Made by a program: the position numbers and the translations under genes
The notes under the pieces: generated by a model
The model's database searches: none
The model's input: the letters and a program-made list of their open reading frames with translations, nothing else
Told to the model about the DNA's origin: nothing
Assembly: GCF_016283395.1 (NCBI RefSeq)
Contig: NZ_JAEEMU010000046.1
Span: 1 to 64,000, forward strand
DNA length: 64,000 bases
Reading direction: 5' to 3'
Origin: Ruminococcus sp.
GTDB taxonomy: Bacteria; Bacillota_A; Clostridia; Oscillospirales; Ruminococcaceae
Shown: piece by piece, positions 27,971 through 35,763 of the stretch
Layout: each line of letters starts with the position of its first letter
How positions within the stretch are numbered: position 1 is the stretch's first letter

Positions 27971-28843
27971 TCACCTCTTTGGTTCAACATCTAATATGAC
28001 TACTTCGGGTCGGTTATTAAATCGGAAAGGTCCGGGATAAACTCCTATTCCCGATGTTATGAACATCTTCCCCCCGTCATAATCAAAAAAACCTTTGTCA
28101 TATATATTAAGCTCTTTATCCGAGAGCTTTGGAAGCCATTTTTTTGTTTCCGTATCGTAAAGCGGTCCTAAGAACGGCAGCTGTACCATGTCGCCGTGAG
28201 TGTCTGCACATATGGTAAGGTCAGCTCCGAAAGCCGCGAATTTCTCATAGTTCGGTATATGTGCAAGCAGAAGATCAAAGCTGTTCTCATCTGTGGAAAA
28301 CTCGTTCCTGAGATCAAATGTGGAACTGTAGTACACATTGTCTATGCCCATAAGATGAACACGATTGCCCTTTACATCAATGTATTCGCTCTCATACTCA
28401 AGAACGTTAACACCTGCATTTTCAAGATCGTTTATATACTCTCTGTCCGTATCATGCTCGCCTGTGACTGCATATACGGGATATCCCGCAGATATGAATT
28501 CCTCTGCAAGTTCCACGGGCTTGCTCATAAGCTCTCTTTCACTTTCTCTGGTATACATATCCCCGAGGAAGAATACCACATCTGGCTTCTCTTTATCAAC
28601 TGCCTCAAATATGGTCTTATTCTTTATGCCGTGCTTTGTGGCGTGAAGGTCACTTATAACTGCAAAGCGCATTTTACTGCTGATCTTTGCCGATTTCATG
28701 CTGACGCTGTTGGTTTTCAGCGTATAGTTATTGAACCACCATATAATAAACAGTATTACTATCCACAGCCACTTACCTGACTTTTTCTTTTGAGTCTCTA
28801 TCTTAGGGGCTTCGCTCTGTTTTGTCTCTTTTTTCTCGCTCAT
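27971..28843 (-). CDS. Membrane-anchored metallophosphoesterase with altered motifs
   Basis: A 290-aa protein with a Lys-rich N-terminus, one membrane segment (about residues 25-41, WLWIVILFIIWWF) and an outward-facing calcineurin-like phosphoesterase domain. SDLHATKHG and LGDMYTRE supply the first metal ligands. Two later motifs deviate: GNHD reads GEHD and GHTHGG reads ADTHGD. The start at 28843 is an ATGA overlap with the MscS stop. Relatives such as YkuE act on membrane lipids; activity here is uncertain given the changes. Confidence 0.8.
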   Translation of the reverse strand: MSEKKETKQSEAPKIETQKKKSGKWLWIVILFIIWWFNNYTLKTNSVSMKSAKISSKMRFAVISDLHATKHGIKNKTIFEAVDKEKPDVVFFLGDMYTRESERELMSKPVELAEEFISAGYPVYAVTGEHDTDREYINDLENAGVNVLEYESEYIDVKGNRVHLMGIDNVYYSSTFDLRNEFSTDENSFDLLLAHIPNYEKFAAFGADLTICADTHGDMVQLPFLGPLYDTETKKWLPKLSDKELNIYDKGFFDYDGGKMFITSGIGVYPGPFRFNNRPEVVILDVEPKR

Positions 28844-29739
28844 CAAACCTTATCCTTTATGTGTATATCTAACTGGTCAAACGGTATCTCTATGCCGTTT
28901 TTTTCAAATGCAGCCTTTACTGCTTCTGTCATATTGTAGCTCTCTTCAAGAAAGTCTCCGTTATTTACCCATACAAGAACTGCAACGGATACGGAGCTGT
29001 TGTTATGTGAGCTCATTCTTACAACAGGTGCAGGCTCTTTCAGTATGAGCTTTTCATTTGCGATAACATCGAGTATCACCTGACGAGCCTTTTCAAAGTC
29101 TGAGCTGTAGCTTATTGCAAAGCTCATATCAATACGTCTTGCAGGAGTCTCTGTGTAGTTCACTATCTTTGCATCAGTTACCTTGCCGTTTGGTATGAAT
29201 ACGGTCTTGCCGTCAAAGGTGAGCATTTTCGTATAGAATATGCCTATATCACGGACTCTTCCTACAGAACCGTCAAGCTCTATGGTATCTCCCGTTGTGA
29301 AGGGCTTGGTGAACAGGATTATAAATCCGCCGCTCAGATTTGACAGACAGCTTTGCAGCGCAAGGCTGATAGCAAGTCCTGCTGCACCGAGAATGGTTAT
29401 TATTGATGACATCGGCACTTTGAGTACGGACAATGCCATGATGATAACTGCGATGTAAAGTATTATCTTTATCAGCGACACAAGAAAGCTTTTCGCTGCG
29501 CCGTTAACGTTTGACTTTGAAACTGCCTTGCCTACTATCTTTGCTATGAGCTTTGAGATAAGTATACCCAAAACAAGTATCAGCAATGCAACTATTATCA
29601 ATGGCAGTGCCTTTCTCAGATATTCTGCCGCATCGCTGAAAAAGCCTGTGGTCTTTTCTACAGACTCCTGTATCGTCCCTATAACTTCATTGGTCGCAGC
29701 TTCGGTCACTGTTTCATCCACAGTGGTAAGTTCGTTCAT
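28843..29739 (-). CDS. mscS: Small mechanosensitive channel, MscS family
   Basis: Tension-gated channel that protects against hypo-osmotic shock. The roughly 298-aa protein has an N-terminal amphipathic region, three hydrophobic helices (about 40-65, 85-108, 112-135) and the pore-lining third helix with small residues (ILGAAGLAISLALQSCLSNLSGG). The MscS beta domain begins GFIILFTKPFTTGDTIEL. I prefer the ATG at 29739 because GGAG lies 9 bases upstream and directly abuts an earlier ATG. First gene of the run leading to the cobalamin genes. Confidence 0.92.
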   Translation of the reverse strand: MNELTTVDETVTEAATNEVIGTIQESVEKTTGFFSDAAEYLRKALPLIIVALLILVLGILISKLIAKIVGKAVSKSNVNGAAKSFLVSLIKIILYIAVIIMALSVLKVPMSSIITILGAAGLAISLALQSCLSNLSGGFIILFTKPFTTGDTIELDGSVGRVRDIGIFYTKMLTFDGKTVFIPNGKVTDAKIVNYTETPARRIDMSFAISYSSDFEKARQVILDVIANEKLILKEPAPVVRMSSHNNSSVSVAVLVWVNNGDFLEESYNMTEAVKAAFEKNGIEIPFDQLDIHIKDKV

Positions 29740-29813
29740 TTTTATCATCTCCGTAAAGAGTAAATCTCTGCATTGCAGAGTTGCTTTAATATTATTAATG
29801 TATAGATATAATT

Positions 29814-29842
29814 ATTATAACAGATTTTGCTAAAAACGTCAA
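29814..29842 (-). promoter_or_regulatory. Promoter of the mscS run
   Basis: Minus-strand TTGACG (29837-29842) and TATAAT (29814-29819), 17-bp spacer. A 15-nt palindrome CTCTGCA-T-TGCAGAG (29765-29779) lies in the leader just before the ribosome site and may form a small hairpin. Confidence 0.75.
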
Positions 29843-29914
29843 TATAAAAGGCATTGTCAAAATGCTCAAATCCGCAGCATATTTAAGTAAAAATGTAAAA
29901 TTATTCATCAGTGC

Positions 29915-29943
29915 TTGCAATGAGAGGAAAAATGTGATAAAAT
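29915..29943 (+). promoter_or_regulatory. Promoter of the tRNA-Arg gene
   Basis: TTGCAA (29915-29920) and TAAAAT (29938-29943), 17-bp spacer, 14 bp before the mature tRNA 5' end. Confidence 0.6.
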
Positions 29944-29957
29944 AATATACATAATGT

Positions 29958-30031
29958 GTCCCAATAGCTCAGTAGGATAGAGCGACTGCCTCCTAAGCAG
30001 TAGGCCGGAGGTTCGACTCCTCTTTGGGACG
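29958..30031 (+). tRNA. tRNA-Arg (anticodon CCU)
   Basis: A 74-nt cloverleaf. The acceptor stem is GTCCCAA (29958-29964) with TTGGGAC (30024-30030) and discriminator G. The anticodon arm is ACTGC-CTCCTAA-GCAGT, giving anticodon CCT that reads AGG. The T arm has the conserved TTCGA loop. The 3' CCA is not encoded. A strong terminator follows directly. Confidence 0.95.
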
Positions 30032-30037
30032 CTGATA

Positions 30038-30068
30038 AGCTCCCCGTAAAAAACGGGGAGCTGTTTTT
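30038..30068 (+). terminator. Terminator of the tRNA-Arg gene
   Basis: Stem AGCTCCCCGT (30038-30047) / ACGGGGAGCT (30053-30062), 10 bp, followed by GTTTTTAT. Confidence 0.9.
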
Positions 30069-30087
30069 ATAATTCACGAAAAATGAC

Positions 30088-30116
30088 TTGACATTTTTCA
30101 CTCATGGGTATATAAT
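30088..30116 (+). promoter_or_regulatory. Promoter of the NUDIX gene
   Basis: TTGACA (30088-30093) and TATAAT (30111-30116), both consensus, 17-bp spacer. Confidence 0.8.
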
Positions 30117-30168
30117 GTAAACCGCTGAAAACATTACTAAGCAAGCAAATGCTGATATGGAGAGAATT

Positions 30169-30960
30169 ATGGAAGATGTTGAAATTTTTCTGAGCAGACT
30201 GGCTAATGAGGAAAAGCTCTATGCCGAGACTGCAAAAAAACTTGATGACCCCGACATTAACGACAAGTTCACGCTTGCAGGAGCTATCGCAGAAAAAGGC
30301 TCTCCTGCTTCGTATAAGGTCTACGTGTCTAACGAGGAAACAGAAAATGCAGCTGTTGACGAGATAAAGGCTGTATTCACAGAAGCTGCCGAGGAAAACC
30401 CTGATATTAAGGTGGAATTCATTGTTGATGAGTTCCTCAATCTCATTGACGATAAGGCAAGGATAACTGCCGACAGCAAGCCCCGTACACTTGTACACAG
30501 GGACGGTGAGCTCCACCCGACTGTGCATATATGGATGATAAAACGCCGTGACGGCGGTATTTTCGTGCTTCTTCAGAAACGTGCCCACGAAAAGGATATC
30601 AATCCCGACTGCTATGATGTTTCGGCAGCAGGTCATGTTTCACAGGGTGAGGAATTCCGTCACACTGCTCTAAAGGAAGTTCACGAAGAGCTTGGTCTCG
30701 ATATAAACCGCAGCCAGCTCGAATTCATTGGTCTGAAAAAGGCTGAATACTCAAAGGGGGACATTCACGATAATGAGCTTGTGGCTGTATATATATGCCG
30801 TGTGCCTATCGAGATAGAAGAACTTACATTGCAGTCATCCGAAGTCTCTGAGGTAGGCTGGGCTGAGATAGACGAGCTCCTCTCAGTAATGAAATATGAG
30901 GATATCCCCAACTGCATCTCGCTCAAAGAGCTGGATATGATAAAAAAGGCTGTTTTCTGA
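30169..30960 (+). CDS. NUDIX hydrolase with N-terminal extension
   Basis: Predicted to hydrolyse a nucleoside diphosphate linked to another group. The NUDIX fold covers about residues 105-263, with the box GHVSQGEEFRHTALKEVHEE near residue 155; it fits GX5EX7REUXEEXG except that Arg is Lys. The domain resembles the IPP-isomerase-like subgroup. About 100 residues precede it, with a charged helical start and no family I recognise. I start at 30169 (GGAGAG 5 bases upstream) rather than the ATG at 30157, which lacks a site. Single gene with its own promoter and terminator. Confidence 0.85.
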   Translation: MEDVEIFLSRLANEEKLYAETAKKLDDPDINDKFTLAGAIAEKGSPASYKVYVSNEETENAAVDEIKAVFTEAAEENPDIKVEFIVDEFLNLIDDKARITADSKPRTLVHRDGELHPTVHIWMIKRRDGGIFVLLQKRAHEKDINPDCYDVSAAGHVSQGEEFRHTALKEVHEELGLDINRSQLEFIGLKKAEYSKGDIHDNELVAVYICRVPIEIEELTLQSSEVSEVGWAEIDELLSVMKYEDIPNCISLKELDMIKKAVF

Positions 30961-30969
30961 TAAAAGTAT

Positions 30970-31000
30970 AGCCCCGATGCATTTTAACAGCTTCGGGGCT
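30970..31000 (+). terminator. Terminator of the NUDIX gene
   Basis: Stem AGCCCCGA (30970-30977) / TCGGGGCT (30993-31000), followed by ATTATTTGTT. Confidence 0.8.
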
Positions 31001-31095
31001 ATTATTTGTTCAGATCATGATTCGCCAAATAGGTCGCTGAGTGTATGAACAGGATTATCTCCTGTGTCATTCGGAGTTTATGCGCAATTTATTGG

Positions 31096-31238
31096 TGAAC
31101 AGTCACGAATCACACGGGCGAGTGGAACTCGCCCCTACACATCGCTTATGGCACTTTAATTACAAATTACGAATTAAAAGGGCGAACACTGTTCGCCCCT
31201 ACTACTCACTACTTACTATTCACTAAGCACTAAAAACT
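31096..31238. repeat. Dispersed hairpin/heptamer element, copy A
   Basis: Two 19-nt hairpins with an 8-3-8 layout at 31116-31134 (arms GGGCGAGT/ACTCGCCC, loop GGA) and 31180-31198 (arms GGGCGAAC/GTTCGCCC, loop ACT). Both are followed by CCTAC. A degenerate heptamer array of the (T)TAGTGN type, on the minus strand, runs from about 31200 to 31238, right up to the next terminator. No gene is seen in 30961-31273. Confidence 0.75.
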
Positions 31239-31265
31239 AAGGCTTCCAAATCAATTGGAAGCCTT
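31239..31265 (-). terminator. Terminator of the Gly/Pro-repeat protein gene
   Basis: Perfect 11-bp stem AAGGCTTCCAA (31239-31249) / TTGGAAGCCTT (31255-31265), directly after the stop on the minus strand, then AGTTTTTAG. The heptamer array begins inside its T-rich tail. Confidence 0.75.
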
Positions 31266-31273
31266 TCTTTGTA

Positions 31274-31951
31274 TTATTCTGATGCAGCAGCTCCGCCGCC
31301 TTCAGCAGGTGCAGGTGCTTCACCACCGGTTGCTCCGCCGCCTTCTACAGGTGCAGGAGTTCCGCCGCCTGTTGCTCCGCCGCCTTCTACAGGTGTTTGC
31401 GTTTCACCGCCTGTTGCTCCGCCGCCTTCTACAGGTAACTGAGCTTCTCCGCCTGTGCCTGTGCCGCCGCCTGTAACTCCACCTGAGCCTGTACCGCCGT
31501 TAGGTGTACTTGTGATAGGATAGCCACCATTTGAATATCCGCCTGCAACAGATGTTGTTGTAGTCTGGAAGGTAGGTGTTAAGTAATTCTCACCAGGTGT
31601 ACCGCCGGACGGTATCTTCTGTCCTGTGTAGAAGCCCGAACCCTGAGTCACATTAGGTATATCTGTTCCTGTAGTTCTGCGGGCAGTGGTTGTTTTTGCC
31701 TTAGTGGTCGTAGCCGCTTTATTTTTATCTGAAGTAGTTATCACTGTAGTAGTAACTGTTGTTCCGGCAGTGTCCTTTTTATAGATAGTTTCGCGTCCGA
31801 ACGCTGATATCACCTTTTCAGAAGGTGTTATCGGGAACATAACGAAGAAAAAGAGGATAGCTGCTGAAAGTGCAATGAAACAGCCGCAAGAGATGAGAGT
31901 TATCTTTGTGGATTTTTTCAGATTACTGAAAACGCCGTTTCCTTTACTCAT
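31274..31951 (-). CDS. Membrane-anchored Thr- and Gly/Pro-repeat surface protein
   Basis: A 225-aa protein with no recognised enzymatic domain. One membrane helix (about residues 17-40) follows a short basic N-terminus, so the rest should face outward. Then comes a Thr-rich linker (about 55-95) and a low-complexity C-terminus. Its last 55 residues are four copies of a 14-residue unit, PVEGGGATGGxxxx, the final copy degenerate; the DNA repeats with a 42-bp period. It probably acts as a cell-wall spacer or matrix protein. It has its own promoter and terminator. Confidence 0.7.
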   Translation of the reverse strand: MSKGNGVFSNLKKSTKITLISCGCFIALSAAILFFFVMFPITPSEKVISAFGRETIYKKDTAGTTVTTTVITTSDKNKAATTTKAKTTTARRTTGTDIPNVTQGSGFYTGQKIPSGGTPGENYLTPTFQTTTTSVAGGYSNGGYPITSTPNGGTGSGGVTGGGTGTGGEAQLPVEGGGATGGETQTPVEGGGATGGGTPAPVEGGGATGGEAPAPAEGGGAAASE

Positions 31952-31986
31952 TAAAAAAACACGCTCCTATTTAATAAATATAGAAT

Positions 31987-32015
31987 ATTATACTACGTAT
32001 TCCCGAAAAAGTCAA
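31987..32015 (-). promoter_or_regulatory. Promoter of the Gly/Pro-repeat protein gene
   Basis: Minus-strand TTGACT (32010-32015) and TATAAT (31987-31992), 17-bp spacer. Confidence 0.75.
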
Positions 32016-32089
32016 GCCTGAGTTTGTCCGCGTTTGTGATAATAAAATGAAAATTTGTCTGTTTAAAGGCTTTTTTCGTATTACGGATA

Positions 32090-32131
32090 AAAATACCGCA
32101 GCACATCTGTACCCAAACAGACATACTGCGG
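32090..32131 (-). terminator. Terminator of the GH9 cellulase gene
   Basis: Long stem with CCGCAG...ACAGA arms (32096-32131), interrupted by a small internal mismatch, followed on the minus strand by TATTTTTATC. It starts 8 bp after the stop. Confidence 0.75.
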
Positions 32132-32138
32132 CTATGTT

Positions 32139-34844
32139 TTATTTGCTGTTCTTTTTCAGCTTTGCCATTTTATACACGAAAAGCTCCAAAGAGATAAGAC
32201 CTGCAACTGCTGCGCCGCAGATAAGAGCTAATTTACCCAGACCGTCCGACTTATCGTCTTTTTCTTTCTTGGTGTCCTTATCCTCTGTCTTTGCTGCCTT
32301 TGTTGTAGTGTCTGACTTTTGCTTCTTGGTAGTTGTCTCAGTCTCCTCTTCCTTCTCAGGCTTTTTGCCGTTGCTGTGATGACCTATTTCAATGCCTTCG
32401 TCACTTGCCTCCTGTGCAGTAAAGGCTGTGAGCCATGCAAGAGATGCGTTCCAGTTGATAGTACACTCATTCACAGACCACGCCTCGATATTGTCGAGGT
32501 AGCACTTCTGGGGCGGTATCTCGCCTTTCTTCCAGCCTGAGCCCTGTACCCACGGATCCTGCATACCCGAGTTTGGTCCGCCGCACATTACGCCGTTCGG
32601 TGCTTTCGGGAAAGTCTCGTCTATCTGCTTTGCCCAGAAACGGTGGTGAGGATACTCTATAGCGTGTGAACCGTAGCCCGTAACATAGGAATAGTCCATA
32701 GCATTTCTGCCCAGGAGATAGTCCATACCGCCGATAGCTCCGTCAAGATACTGATCCTCGTTTGTGAGGAGATACGCATATGACATAACTATGGCATTAT
32801 CTGCTACGAATGAGTTTGAACCCCATATATAGCCCTTATCGCTGTCGTTGTAGCTGAGTGTGCTTGAACCGTACGGCAGTCCGTAGCCCTGATTTTCCTC
32901 CATTGTGATGTACTCGTCTGCTGCGGAGATAATTGCTTCCTTAACTATCTCAGCATCGCCCTTGTCGAATTTCTCGGAATTGAGTGCGGCACTGAGAGTT
33001 GCAAGAGCTCCTGTGTTGCCCCAGTCGAAGCTTCCCACAGTATCAACGCTCTCACCGCCGCCAAGTGACTTAGGTACATTGAGGAAGAACTTGTTCTCTG
33101 TTGCCTCGTCATAATAGTCCTCATTGCCTGTTGTGATGAAGAGCTCAAGAGCTGCCCAGCAGAACTCGTCCTCAACATCATCGTCGCCGTAAGCTCCGCC
33201 GCCAACAGACTCGTCAAGAGGTGCATACATTGCAGGGTGCTTCTTTGCAGCAGCAAATGCTTTTTCGGCAGCTTCGAGACACTCATCGGCGAATTCCTTG
33301 TCGTAATCTTTCCAGAGTCGTGCAGCCTGTGCGCCACAAGCAGCAAGATTAAGGGTAGCTGCTGTGGTTGGCGGTTTTACGATACGCTTCATATCGTCAT
33401 CGGCAGGAGCGATGCCAAGAGCAGTCCACTTCTCATCGTGAGCCTTGTGGTAAGCCATATCCTTGTATTCGCCCTTGTCCACTATCATTTTCAGCATCCA
33501 TTCCATTTCCCAGCGAGCCTCGTCAAGAAGGTCGGGAGTGCCGTTATTATTTTCGGGAATGAGCATAGTGCCGTCGGCATAAGCCTTTTCAAAGCCGTAT
33601 TTAAGAGCAGTCTCGTACTGGTTCTGCATGAGCCAGAGTGAGAAGCCGCCGTTTACTACGTATTTACCGTGGTCGCCTGCATCGTACCAGCCGCCTGTAA
33701 CGTCGATAGTGCCGCTGCTTCCGCTGTAGCCCCATGTCTGCTCTATCTCAGCCATATCCTTCGTATGACCTGCCGCACGGGCAAGCTCTGCGGTATCGCC
33801 TGATGAGATGAAATCACTCTCTATCTCGATGCCGCTGCGGTTCTGGTAGAAGTAGTTAAGCGAGTCATATAGCAGTGAGGAATAGTCCTCAGAGCCGCCT
33901 ATGGTGAACTCATGGCTTATGCTGCCGTCCTCAGCCTCAAGGTAATAAGTACCTGTCTTTTTGAAGTCCGAGAAATCTATGATATGTACCTCGTCATCGG
34001 AGTCGCTGTCATGTCCGAAAGGTACTGTTTTTCCCTCGTATACTTTTTTGTCGGAGTCGTCTTTGAGAGTGAAAGCAACAGGCTTGTCCGAGTCGCTGAG
34101 GAGAGTTGCTCTCTTTGCTCTGTCCTTGAAGTAGCCCACCTGATTTGTAAGAATCCCTGCACGTTCGTACTTCACATTCTCGGGATAATCATTCTCATCG
34201 CTGGTAAGGTCGATAAGTGACATATTGTCAAACTTTATCTTCGTTCCCACAGGAAAGCAGTCACCGTTTGTGTACTGACCGTCGCCGCCTAAATGGAATG
34301 CCCACTCTGCAACGTCAAGTGACTTGTCGGCAGTAAAAGTCACGTCAACCTTTTTTGTCTCGTTCTTGCCTATCTGTATGCAGTCCCATGTGGAATTGAA
34401 ATCAGGTCCGTTATCCGACATCATGTTGTGCCATATCTCAACATCGCCGTCAAGGTTGCCTATCTTGGTGTAGTACTTTCCGCTCTCGGAGGGAGTTATC
34501 TCGTAGGATACCTTATATTTGTGTCCTGATACTATTTTCAGTCCTCTGTGTCTGAACTGGCAGTCCCAGCGATCCTCACCGCCTCGTGAAGCTCCGCCCG
34601 GATTTACTATCTCAACTGTATATACTCCATTGTCTATCTCAAAGTCCATTTCTCCCGGAGCTGACTCCACTATATGCCATGGGAGTCCGACGCCGTCCTC
34701 AAAATCTGTCTGTCCAAGCTGCTGTCCTGCATTTGCTGTCAGCGGTGCAAGCTCTGTCCCTGCCTGTAGGAAAGAGCTGCCTGCAATAACAGCAGCAGCC
34801 ATTGCCCAGAATGCTCTCTGTGCAAATCTTTTTCTTCTTTTCAT
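32139..34844 (-). CDS. Cell-surface GH9 cellulase with CBM and C-terminal membrane anchor
   Basis: Predicted endoglucanase of 901 aa. Order: signal peptide (1-38); a CBM4/9-like beta-sandwich (about 42-215); the Ig-like cellulase N-terminal domain (about 228-315, AGILTNQVGYF); GH9 catalytic domain (about 325-825). The nucleophile region TGGWYDAGDHGKYVVNGG, the EYPHHRFWAK motif and the acid region WSVNECTINWN are intact. A charged Lys/Glu/Thr linker leads to one membrane helix (about 873-892) and KKNSK, so the enzyme should stay bound to the cell. There is no dockerin. No consensus promoter was found in 34845-34990, only a lone TATAAC. Confidence 0.93.
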   Translation of the reverse strand: MKRRKRFAQRAFWAMAAAVIAGSSFLQAGTELAPLTANAGQQLGQTDFEDGVGLPWHIVESAPGEMDFEIDNGVYTVEIVNPGGASRGGEDRWDCQFRHRGLKIVSGHKYKVSYEITPSESGKYYTKIGNLDGDVEIWHNMMSDNGPDFNSTWDCIQIGKNETKKVDVTFTADKSLDVAEWAFHLGGDGQYTNGDCFPVGTKIKFDNMSLIDLTSDENDYPENVKYERAGILTNQVGYFKDRAKRATLLSDSDKPVAFTLKDDSDKKVYEGKTVPFGHDSDSDDEVHIIDFSDFKKTGTYYLEAEDGSISHEFTIGGSEDYSSLLYDSLNYFYQNRSGIEIESDFISSGDTAELARAAGHTKDMAEIEQTWGYSGSSGTIDVTGGWYDAGDHGKYVVNGGFSLWLMQNQYETALKYGFEKAYADGTMLIPENNNGTPDLLDEARWEMEWMLKMIVDKGEYKDMAYHKAHDEKWTALGIAPADDDMKRIVKPPTTAATLNLAACGAQAARLWKDYDKEFADECLEAAEKAFAAAKKHPAMYAPLDESVGGGAYGDDDVEDEFCWAALELFITTGNEDYYDEATENKFFLNVPKSLGGGESVDTVGSFDWGNTGALATLSAALNSEKFDKGDAEIVKEAIISAADEYITMEENQGYGLPYGSSTLSYNDSDKGYIWGSNSFVADNAIVMSYAYLLTNEDQYLDGAIGGMDYLLGRNAMDYSYVTGYGSHAIEYPHHRFWAKQIDETFPKAPNGVMCGGPNSGMQDPWVQGSGWKKGEIPPQKCYLDNIEAWSVNECTINWNASLAWLTAFTAQEASDEGIEIGHHSNGKKPEKEEETETTTKKQKSDTTTKAAKTEDKDTKKEKDDKSDGLGKLALICGAAVAGLISLELFVYKMAKLKKNSK

Positions 34845-35054
34845 TCATAAACCTCCGTTCATGTTTTCAGCTTTCCATGTTATACTTTAATACTTTTTTT
34901 ACCCGATGTAAAGCCATGAAACAGAAAATTTACAAATCCGTCCATTAAAACAGCACTTTTGAACATAAAAAGCGACGTTTCTGCTGATATTTCGTTGAAT
35001 TAGACTATTTATACCCACTCCATAAAAAATAGCAATAATTGAACATCTAACCCC
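34845..35054. other. AT-rich divergent intergenic region
   Basis: This region separates the GH9 gene (minus) from the gmk-like gene (plus). It holds the GGAGG site of the cellulase gene near 34850 and AT-rich sequence without a clear minus-strand -35/-10 pair, which would fit control by an activator or alternative sigma factor. No RNA gene or repeat was seen. Confidence 0.4.
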
Positions 35055-35083
35055 TTGATTTCTCCAATATATTGTGATATAAT
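35055..35083 (+). promoter_or_regulatory. Promoter of the gmk-like gene and following genes
   Basis: TTGATT (35055-35060) and TATAAT (35078-35083), 17-bp spacer, 53 bp before the start codon. Confidence 0.65.
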
Positions 35084-35136
35084 TGAATACCGTGGAGTAA
35101 TCTGCAAAAACATGATTTTATTTTCGGAGCTTGTAA

Positions 35137-35721
35137 ATGAACCACATTTTTTATATCATGGGTAAGAGCTCTTCAGGAAAAGACACCTTTTTCAGGCGCA
35201 TCGTTTCCGAACTCGGACTTACCCCGATAGTCCTGTACACTACTCGTCCTATCAGAGACAATGAAAAGGACGGAAGAGAATACCATTTTGTTGACAGAGA
35301 TACTTTCGATGATATGATGAAAAAAGGCATGGTCATCGAAGAACGTACATATGATACTGTCTACGGCGAATGGACGTATTTTACTGCCGCTGACAGCATA
35401 TCTCTCGATAAAGGCAGCTGTATAGGCATCGGCACTCTTGAATCATACATAAAAATAAAAGAGCATTTTTGCGGTGATGTCGTTATCCCCTTGTATATTG
35501 AGGTTGCTGACGATGTAAGGCTAATACGCGCCATTGAGCGTGAGCGTACTCAGTCCGTACCGAAATATACCGAACTCTGCCGCCGTTTTATTGCTGACAG
35601 TGAGGACTTTTCCGAAGAAAAGCTGGCTCAGGCAGGTATAACAGTAAGGTTTGACAACAGCGGCGAAGAGGAAAAATGCTTTTCGGAAATAAAAAGATAT
35701 ATAAGCGAAAAGATTTTTTGA
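35137..35721 (+). CDS. Guanylate-kinase-like protein
   Basis: A 194-aa P-loop kinase of the guanylate kinase superfamily. The loop is IMGKSSSGKDTF (canonical GMK has GPSGVGKGT), and the GMP-binding segment TTRPIRDNEKDGREYHFV is close to the classic TTRxPRxGExxGxDYxFV. The last third is degenerate relative to housekeeping GMK, so this may be a paralogue and not the essential enzyme. GGAG precedes the ATG. It is 42 bp upstream of the CapD-like gene. Confidence 0.75.
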   Translation: MNHIFYIMGKSSSGKDTFFRRIVSELGLTPIVLYTTRPIRDNEKDGREYHFVDRDTFDDMMKKGMVIEERTYDTVYGEWTYFTAADSISLDKGSCIGIGTLESYIKIKEHFCGDVVIPLYIEVADDVRLIRAIERERTQSVPKYTELCRRFIADSEDFSEEKLAQAGITVRFDNSGEEEKCFSEIKRYISEKIF

Positions 35722-35763
35722 AGTTATTTTCCGCAACAGAAGCGGTGTTTTGGGAGGTTTATT

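Noticed and set aside
31255..31476. Plus-strand frame with LLRRLLQV-type repeats
   Set aside because: It is the antisense reading of the 42-bp Gly/Pro repeat in the surface-protein gene.
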